Shown here piece after piece: positions 5,760 to 10,791 of a DNA stretch of 12,628 nucleotides. Under the pieces are notes generated by a model. It was not told the origin of the DNA. It worked only from the letters and a program-made list of their open reading frames with translations, and ran no database searches. Position 1 is the first letter of the stretch, and the number at the start of each line of letters is the position of its first letter. The position numbers and the translations under genes are program-made. This DNA comes from an uncultured Anaerolineae bacterium (GTDB taxonomy: Bacteria > Chloroflexota > Anaerolineae > B4-G1 > DUEL01), in NCBI GenBank assembly GCA_937942115.1, contig CALDFY010000167.1, positions 1 through 12,628 on the forward strand, given 5' to 3'.

Positions 5760-6190
5760 TCCGGCCCCCCAAGCCCGGTGACGGCGGCCCGGATAGCCCC
5801 CCGGTCGGGCGGGCCGGCCTGCGCGTAGACCACCTGCCCTTTCCCGTCAAAGACGATGAAGGTGGGAACGGCGACCACGTCGTACTCCCGGGCCAGCGCC
5901 AGCCCGCTCTGACTCATCACGTTGATCCGCAGCAACTTCGCCTTTCCGTCCAGTTCCCGCTCCAACCGGTCCACGGCCGGCTTGGACATCAGGCAGACGC
6001 TGCAGGTGTTGGAGAAGAACTCCACCACGGTGGGCCGTCCGCTGCGAATCTCCTGATGGAAGACCTCCACGGAGAGGTCATCGGCGGGGGTGCGCAGGAA
6101 GAGCCAGGCCCCCGCCAGCAGACCGAGCACCAGCAGAGGGGCCCAGTTCTGCCGGATCAGGTTGTAGAGCATATAACCGATGCCGTTCAC
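5756..6190 (-). CDS. Membrane-anchored thioredoxin-like protein
   Basis: I start this at the GTG at 6190, giving 144 residues. GGAG sits 5 nt upstream and the GTG overlaps the methyltransferase stop as GTGA. An ATG-started frame from 6319 would add 43 Pro/Gly/Arg-rich residues that are only the methyltransferase gene in another frame. One N-terminal helix (about 16-32) is followed by a thioredoxin fold: VVEFFSNTCSVC with C63 and C66, then VAVPTFIVF with the cis-proline P109. The usual Trp before the first Cys is Thr here (TCSVC), as in many extracytoplasmic or anchored thioredoxin-like proteins. The helix with its nearby Arg13 suggests an N-in anchor with the domain outside. It could reduce or form disulfides in an envelope enzyme; the partner is unknown. 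Confidence 0.85.
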   Translation of the reverse strand: MNGIGYMLYNLIRQNWAPLLVLGLLAGAWLFLRTPADDLSVEVFHQEIRSGRPTVVEFFSNTCSVCLMSKPAVDRLERELDGKAKLLRINVMSQSGLALAREYDVVAVPTFIVFDGKGQVVYAQAGPPDRGAIRAAVTGLGGPE

Positions 6191-6768
6191 TTTTCTCCTT
6201 CTATCAGCCGGAAGATGCCCAGGATGCGGGATTCCTCCCGCCGGAGGCGAAATCCCGCCTGCCGGACCACCCGGGCCGTCTCCCGATTCAGATGACAGAC
6301 GCCGTTCCAGGCCAGCCACAGGGGGTGGAGCCGGTCGGTCAGCCAGGCGCCCGGTCCCCGGCCCCGGGTGTGCTCCAGGAGGAGCAGACGGCCCCCGGGC
6401 CGGAGGACCCGGTACACCTCCCCCAGCGCCCGCTCCGGTTCGGCGACGGAGCAGAAGACCAGGGACCCCGTCACCACCTCAAAGGCGCCGTCCCGGAAGG
6501 GGAGGTGATGGATGTCGGCCTGGACGGCCCGGACGCGGGCGCGGGCCGGGCGGCACCGGGCCCGCCGGAGCATCGGCGCGCTGAGGTCTATCGCCACGAC
6601 GGTTGCCCCGGACGGGTAGAGGGGGAGATTGACGCCGGTGCCGACGCCCACTTCCAGCACCCGCCCCGCTACCTGGGGGAAGGCGCGCCGCCGCATCCGC
6701 CGCAGGACGGCGACCTCCAGCGGGAGCATCCCCAGGTCGTATCCGGAGGCCAGTGCGTCAAAAACCAT
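6187..6768 (-). CDS. Class I SAM-dependent methyltransferase (UbiE/phospholipid methyltransferase-like)
   Basis: The 193-residue protein has a Rossmann methyltransferase core: motif I VLEVGVGTG (37-45), an acidic end of strand 2 in AIDLSAPML (D61), ADIHHLPF (84-91) and a strand-4 VLRPGGRLLLLEHTRGRG stretch at about 134-151. The N-terminal FDALASGYDLGMLPLE pattern resembles bacterial phosphatidylethanolamine-type and METTL7-like methyltransferases, so a lipid acceptor is possible but unproven. The ATG at 6768 lies 6 nt after the stop of the vapC remnant, with only a weak Shine-Dalgarno, so it probably depends on the transcript of the toxin-antitoxin locus. Its TGA overlaps the thioredoxin GTG. 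It seems complete although slightly short at the N-terminus. Confidence 0.85.
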   Translation of the reverse strand: MVFDALASGYDLGMLPLEVAVLRRMRRRAFPQVAGRVLEVGVGTGVNLPLYPSGATVVAIDLSAPMLRRARCRPARARVRAVQADIHHLPFRDGAFEVVTGSLVFCSVAEPERALGEVYRVLRPGGRLLLLEHTRGRGPGAWLTDRLHPLWLAWNGVCHLNRETARVVRQAGFRLRREESRILGIFRLIEGEK

Positions 6769-6774
6769 GAGCGG

Positions 6775-6970
6775 TTACAGCCTATATGGCACCCGGATGG
6801 TTTCCCAGGTGGGGTCAAAGTCCTTTGTGTTGCGCGTGACCCAAATTGCACCATGGGCTTGAGCAGTGGCCCAAATGATAGCATCGGTCATATTGACGGT
6901 ACTCTGCGTCAGCCTCTGGAAGACCGTTGAGGGCATCTATCACGATGTTCGTATCAAACAGAGCGTTCAT
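6775..6970 (-). pseudogene. vapC-type PIN toxin remnant with internal deletion and frameshift
   Basis: From the ATG at 6970 one frame reads MNALFDTNIVIDALNGLPE, a clear PIN-domain start with the first catalytic Asp (D6) and DTN motif. It then turns nonsensical and stops at 6815. The PIN C-terminus continues in another frame from about 6909 to the TAA at 6775: MTDAIIWATAQAHG, then WVTRNTKDFD, holding the typical second Asp and the TRN-KDF motif. PIN toxins of this type are about 130 residues; here about 60-70 codons of the middle, including the usual conserved Glu, are missing and the junction (about 6892-6910) shifts frame. The ATG follows the antitoxin stop by 2 nt. A working ribonuclease is very unlikely. 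Confidence 0.85.
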
Positions 6971-6972
6971 CC

Positions 6973-7191
6973 CTACTGCTCCCATTCAGAGCGGAGTCGC
7001 TCCTGAAACTTCAGCGCGTCTATGCCGCGCCCTTTCCAGGAACCGAAAGCCGGATGGTCCTTCAGGGAGCGCGGTGAAGAGGCCCGTGATAGGAGTCGTT
7101 GCCGGAGGAAGAGGACGAAATCCAGGACCTCGCTCTGCTTTTCCGGCGGCAGGCGCATCACCTCCCGTTGAATCTGTTCCAGCAGGCTCAT
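6973..7191 (-). CDS. VapB-like antitoxin (DUF2281-type)
   Basis: The 72-residue protein starts MSLLEQIQREVMRLPPEKQ, followed by VLDFVLFLRQRL, the pattern of short antitoxins paired with PIN toxins. A middle hinge is followed by a toxin-binding tail of the type HPAFGSWKGR, then LRSEWEQ. The start at 7191 is well placed behind AAGGAGG, 7 nt upstream. No DNA-binding fold can be read with certainty. It would normally bind and silence VapC and repress its own operon; here the toxin gene is broken, so it is an orphan. It lies 48 nt downstream of uvrA on the same strand, with a hairpin between, and may be read through from uvrA because no separate promoter is obvious. Confidence 0.85.
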   Translation of the reverse strand: MSLLEQIQREVMRLPPEKQSEVLDFVLFLRQRLLSRASSPRSLKDHPAFGSWKGRGIDALKFQERLRSEWEQ

Positions 7192-7210
7192 TTTTGCCTC
7201 CTTCTATGGC

Positions 7211-7231
7211 GCGGGCGGTGGAGCCGCCCGC
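7211..7231. repeat. Hairpin between uvrA and the antitoxin gene
   Basis: Arms GCGGGCGG (7211-7218) and CCGCCCGC (7224-7231) pair perfectly around 5 nt. No T-tract follows, so it is a weak candidate for termination after uvrA and may instead stabilise the mRNA end. Confidence 0.65.
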
Positions 7232-7239
7232 CGCATCCC

Positions 7240-10089
7240 CTACTCCCCACCCAGAATCCGCCGCAGGAACCGGCCGGTGTAACTGGCCTCCACCCGCGCC
7301 ACGTCCTCGGGCCGGCCCTCGGCCACCACCCACCCCCCGGCGTCGCCCCCCTCCGGCCCCAGGTCTATGATCCAATCCGCCACCTTGATGATGTCCGGGT
7401 GGTGCTCTATGATGACCACCGTATTGCCTGCGTCCACCAGCCGGTTCAGGACGGCCACCAGTTTGTCCACATCCGCCGCGTGGAGCCCCACACTCGGCTC
7501 GTCCAGGACGTAGAGGGTTCGCCCGGTGGCGACTTTAGAGAGTTCCCGCGCCAGTTTCACCCGCTGCGCCTCCCCGCCGGAGAGCGTCGGCGCGGGCTGT
7601 CCCAGACGGATGTACCCCAGGCCCACGTCCTGCAGCGTCTGCAACTTGCGCCGGATGGCCGGGAAGGGGGAGAAGAACTCCGCCGCCTCGTCCACCGTCA
7701 TATCCAGCACCTCGGCGATGTTTTTCCCCTTGTACCGGACCTGGAGCGTCTCCCGGTTGTAGCGCCGGCCGTGACAGACGTCGCAGGGGACGTAGACGTC
7801 GGGCAGGAACTGCATCTCAATCCGCAGGACGCCGTGCCCTTCGCATGCCTCACAACGCCCCCCCTTGACGTTGAAGGAGAACCGTCCGGCCCGGTAGCCG
7901 CGAATTTTGGACTCCGGCAACGAGGCGAAGAGGTCGCGGATGGGGCCGAAGAGGCCGGTGTAGGTGGCCGGGTTAGAGCGGGGCGTCCGCCCGATGGGCG
8001 ACTGGTCTATGTTGATGGCTTTGTCTATGTGCTCCGTCCCCTCCACCGCGTCGTGCTCCCCGGCGGGCTCCCGGGCGCCGTGGAGCATCTGCGCCAGGCG
8101 GCGGTAGAGGACGTCCACCAGCAGAGTGGACTTGCCGGAGCCGGAGACGCCGGTGATGCAGACGAACATCCCCAGCGGGATGCGGACGTCTATGTTCTTC
8201 AGGTTGTGCTCCCGGGCCCCGCGAATCACCAGGAAGTGACCGTTGCCGGGGCGGCGCTGACGGGGGACGGGAATCCGCCGCCGCCCGGAGAGATACGCTC
8301 CCGTCAGGCTGACGGGGTGGTTAAGGACGTCCTCCAGCGTCCCGGCGACGACGACTTCTCCCCCCTTCTCCCCGGCCCCCGGCCCCAGGTCTATGATCCA
8401 GTCGGCGGAACGGATCATCGCCTCGTCGTGCTCCACCACCAGGAGGGTATTCCCCAGGTCCCGCATCGCCTGGAGGGTACGGATGAGCCGGTCGTTATCC
8501 CGCTGGTGCAGGCCGACGGTCGGCTCATCCAGGACGTAGAGGACACCGGTGAGTTGGGAGCCGATCTGCGTCGCCAGGCGGATGCGCTGGGCCTCGCCGC
8601 CGGAAAGGGTGTCGGCGGTCCGGTCCAGCGTCAGGTAGTCCAGCCCGACGTCCACCATAAACTGGAGCCGGGAGCGGACTTCCTTCAGGATACGGTCGGC
8701 GATGAGGCGCTCTTTTTCGGTGAGACGGCCTTTCAGGTCGTCCAGCCAGGCCAGGAGATGGCTGGCGGGCCAGCGGGTCAGTTCGTAGATGTTTTTGCCG
8801 CCCACGGTGACGGCCAGGGCTTCGGGCCGCAACCGCGCGCCGCCGCAGGCCGGGCAGGGCCGGCGGGTCATAAATTCTTCTATTTTGGCGCGGATGTAGT
8901 CCGAGGTCGTCTCCCGATAGCGGCGCTGGAGGTTGGGGATGACGCCCTCAAAGGGGGTGCGGTAGATGCGCCGTCCGCCGTCCCGCGCGGTGTAGGTGAT
9001 GGGGACCTCCTCGCCGCCGCTCCCGTAGAGGATGAGGTGCCGCTGGGCCGGGGTCAGTTGCCGCCAGGGGACATCGGTGGGGATGCGGTAGTGACGGGCA
9101 GCGGCTTCCAGGAGTTGCCAGTAGTAGCCGTCGTGGTCGTCGGTGTTCCAGGCAACGATGGCCCCCTCCTCCAGCGAGAGGTCCGGGTTGGGAACGATGA
9201 GGTCGGGGTCCAGTTCGGTCCGCGTCCCCAATCCCTGACAGGTCCGGCAGGCACCGTGGGGGCTGTTGAAGGAGAAGGTGCGCGGTTCAATCTCCGGCAG
9301 GCTGATGCCGCAGACCGGGCAGGCCAGATGTTCGGAATAGAGGAGGTCGCGCGGCCCCTCGGCGGAGACGTCGTTGATGATGACGATGCCATCGCCCAAC
9401 CGGAGCGCCGTCTCCACCGAGTCGGTCAGGCGGGTGCGGAAGCCGTCGTCTATCTCCTCGGGGATGATGAGCCGGTCCACCACCGCCTCAATGGTGTGGA
9501 GTTTGTAGCGGTCCAGTTCTATCTCCTCGTCCACTTCCCGGACGACGCCGTCCACCCGGACACGGACGAAGCCGGCCTTGCGGACGTCCTCAAAGACGGA
9601 CTGGTGGTGGCCCTTCCGGTCCTTGACGAGGGGGGCCAGTACCTGAAAACGGGTGCCCGGCGGCAGGGCCAGGACCGCGTCCACGATCTGCTGGGCGGAT
9701 TGGCGGGTCACTTCGCGGCCGCACCGGGGGCAGTGGGGGATGCCGATCCGGGCGTAGAGGAGGCGGAGGTAGTCGTAGATTTCGGTGACGGTGCCCACGG
9801 TGGAGCGGGGGTTGTGGGAGACGCCCCGCTGGTCAATGGAGATGGCGGGGGAGAGGCCCTCAATGGAGTCCACATCGGGCTTCTGCATCTCCCCCAGGAA
9901 CTGGCGCGCGTAGGCGGAGAGGGACTCCACGTAGCGGCGCTGCCCCTCGGCGAAGATGGTGTCAAAGGCCAGGGAGGACTTCCCCGAACCGGAGATGCCG
10001 GTGATGACGACGAGGCGGTTGCGGGGAATCTCCACGGTGATGTTTTTGAGATTGTGTTGCCGGGCGCCCCGGACGATGATCCGATCCAT
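7240..10089 (-). CDS. uvrA: Excinuclease ABC subunit UvrA
   Basis: UvrA is the damage-sensing ATPase of nucleotide excision repair and loads UvrB on damaged DNA. The 949-residue protein has two ABC ATPase halves. Walker A motifs are GISGSGKSS (31-39, K37) and GVSGSGKST (647-655, K653). Signature motifs LSGGEAQR lie at 495-502 and 836-843, each followed by VLDEP with a glutamate replaced by proline-flanked DEPTVGLH/DEPSVGLH as usual. Zinc ligands are C257, C260, C281 and C284 in the first half and C746, C749, C769 and C772 in the second. The UvrB-binding region starts after CPRCG (120-124). The ATG at 10089 gives the standard MDRIIVRGARQHNLKN start; a frame from 10140 would add 17 residues across the promoter. 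Length matches the family (about 940). Confidence 0.97.
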   Translation of the reverse strand: MDRIIVRGARQHNLKNITVEIPRNRLVVITGISGSGKSSLAFDTIFAEGQRRYVESLSAYARQFLGEMQKPDVDSIEGLSPAISIDQRGVSHNPRSTVGTVTEIYDYLRLLYARIGIPHCPRCGREVTRQSAQQIVDAVLALPPGTRFQVLAPLVKDRKGHHQSVFEDVRKAGFVRVRVDGVVREVDEEIELDRYKLHTIEAVVDRLIIPEEIDDGFRTRLTDSVETALRLGDGIVIINDVSAEGPRDLLYSEHLACPVCGISLPEIEPRTFSFNSPHGACRTCQGLGTRTELDPDLIVPNPDLSLEEGAIVAWNTDDHDGYYWQLLEAAARHYRIPTDVPWRQLTPAQRHLILYGSGGEEVPITYTARDGGRRIYRTPFEGVIPNLQRRYRETTSDYIRAKIEEFMTRRPCPACGGARLRPEALAVTVGGKNIYELTRWPASHLLAWLDDLKGRLTEKERLIADRILKEVRSRLQFMVDVGLDYLTLDRTADTLSGGEAQRIRLATQIGSQLTGVLYVLDEPTVGLHQRDNDRLIRTLQAMRDLGNTLLVVEHDEAMIRSADWIIDLGPGAGEKGGEVVVAGTLEDVLNHPVSLTGAYLSGRRRIPVPRQRRPGNGHFLVIRGAREHNLKNIDVRIPLGMFVCITGVSGSGKSTLLVDVLYRRLAQMLHGAREPAGEHDAVEGTEHIDKAINIDQSPIGRTPRSNPATYTGLFGPIRDLFASLPESKIRGYRAGRFSFNVKGGRCEACEGHGVLRIEMQFLPDVYVPCDVCHGRRYNRETLQVRYKGKNIAEVLDMTVDEAAEFFSPFPAIRRKLQTLQDVGLGYIRLGQPAPTLSGGEAQRVKLARELSKVATGRTLYVLDEPSVGLHAADVDKLVAVLNRLVDAGNTVVIIEHHPDIIKVADWIIDLGPEGGDAGGWVVAEGRPEDVARVEASYTGRFLRRILGGE

Positions 10090-10111
10090 TTTGCCTCTGT
10101 TGCGAACGGAT

Positions 10112-10140
10112 ATTCTAACATAGGATAGCGGAATCGGCAA
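10112..10140 (-). promoter_or_regulatory. uvrA promoter
   Basis: On the minus strand TTGCCG (10140-10135) and TAGAAT (10117-10112) are 17 bp apart, and TGT just before the -10 makes it an extended -10. The predicted leader is about 15 nt, with GAGG before the ATG. No LexA-like box could be made out by eye. Confidence 0.7.
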
Positions 10141-10148
10141 AGAGGGGG

Positions 10149-10190
10149 CCTCACCCCACCCCCGCCGCCTCCGGCGGGGGAGGGGTGAGG
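10149..10190. repeat. Palindrome of the CCTCACCCC family between divergent promoters
   Basis: CCTCACCCC (10149-10157) pairs with GGGGTGAGG (10182-10190) and CCCCCGCC (10159-10166) with GGCGGGGG (10173-10180), with one A-A mismatch between. It sits between the uvrA -35 and the -35 of the plus-strand gene, so it could act on both, or be only an inserted repeat. Confidence 0.8.
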
Positions 10191-10202
10191 AGCGCAGGCC
10201 GC

Positions 10203-10230
10203 TTGCGACCGAAGGCTTTTGTGATATACT
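10203..10230 (+). promoter_or_regulatory. Promoter of the small plus-strand gene
   Basis: TTGCGA (10203-10208) and TATACT (10225-10230) are 16 bp apart, and TGA just before the -10 gives an extended -10. Transcription would start near 10237, only 4-10 nt before the possible start codons. Confidence 0.7.
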
Positions 10231-10240
10231 TTGTCATCGG

Positions 10241-10669
10241 ATGGCCATGACGGATTCATCGCTCCAACTCCTGAGCCCCGATCGCGCCCGACAACTGGTG
10301 GAACTGGCCGAGCAGGCCCGGCGGCAACTGGAGCGGTTTGCCGGTCAGCCAGTCCGGTATGACGCCACCGCGCTGCAGTTGCTGGACGAGTGGATTGAAC
10401 GGACTCCGTCGCCGACGAAGCCGCTCCAGATTCTCTGGGTCGCCTTTCTGGGGGAGGTCTTCCGGCGACGCCACAATGGGGAGTGGGCTGTCCACCAGGG
10501 CAACAGCGGGCAACTGACCGTCGTCTGCCCGACCGAACGGGGTACGCTCTATCCTGTGGACGTGGCGGCACAGGTGAACCGCCGCATCGCTGGCGGCATC
10601 GCCGAATCTCTGGCCCTCTACTACGTCCGCCAGAGCATCCGCCTGCGGGAGCACGAAGACATCGCCTGA
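10241..10669 (+). CDS. Protein of unknown function, 142 aa
   Basis: I do not recognise this protein with certainty. The first half is probably helical and charged (residues 10-60, with QLVELAEQARRQLERF and ALQLLDEWIER). A mixed part follows with ILWVAFLGEVFRRRHNGEW, then a likely beta segment LTVVCPTERGTLYPV and a helical end. There is no signal peptide, membrane helix or metal motif. The pattern recalls small bacterial proteins of about 130-150 residues with a helical front and a G.W..... strand (DUF3806-like), but this is tentative. Starts at 10241 or 10247 are possible and neither has a Shine-Dalgarno, which fits the nearly leaderless transcript predicted from its promoter. It ends just before the heptanucleotide array. 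Confidence 0.75.
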   Translation: MAMTDSSLQLLSPDRARQLVELAEQARRQLERFAGQPVRYDATALQLLDEWIERTPSPTKPLQILWVAFLGEVFRRRHNGEWAVHQGNSGQLTVVCPTERGTLYPVDVAAQVNRRIAGGIAESLALYYVRQSIRLREHEDIA

Positions 10670-10672
10670 GAA

Positions 10673-10791
10673 CGACAGACCATAGACCACCGACGACGGA
10701 ATGGGCCTGCCCTGTGCCCTGCGACGTGCTCCCTGCTCCCTGCATCCTGCGTCCTGCTCCCTGCTCCATGCATCCTGCGTCCTGCTCCCTG
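10673..10791 (+). repeat. Heptanucleotide tandem array, 17 units in one phase
   Basis: Seven-base units keep phase through the whole stretch. The first four are CGACAGA, CCATAGA, CCACCGA and CGACGGA. After ATGGGCC come two TGCCCTG, CGACGTG, then CTCCCTG/CATCCTG/CGTCCTG types. A four-unit block of 28 bp (TGCATCC TGCGTCC TGCTCCC and one more) occurs twice, at 10741-10768 and from 10769. Two unit classes are therefore joined: a purine-ended class and a CTG-ended class. It begins 3 nt after the stop of the upstream gene and runs into the next reading frame. Seven-base arrays of this kind are known from several bacterial phyla. Confidence 0.88.

Noticed and set aside
6815..6970. Functional 51-residue short protein from the vapC start codon
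   Set aside because: Only the first 20-odd residues match PIN toxins and the rest is read out of frame; the real C-terminus lies in the next frame, so this is a broken gene.
7099..10128. Very long plus-strand open frame of about 1000 codons
   Set aside because: It is the exact antisense of uvrA and arises from GC-rich codon use; its translation has no recognisable domain, while the minus strand gives a full UvrA.
10090..10140. N-terminal extension of UvrA by 17 residues
   Set aside because: The extension covers the promoter, and the family's standard start is MDRIIVRGA at 10089 with GAGG upstream.
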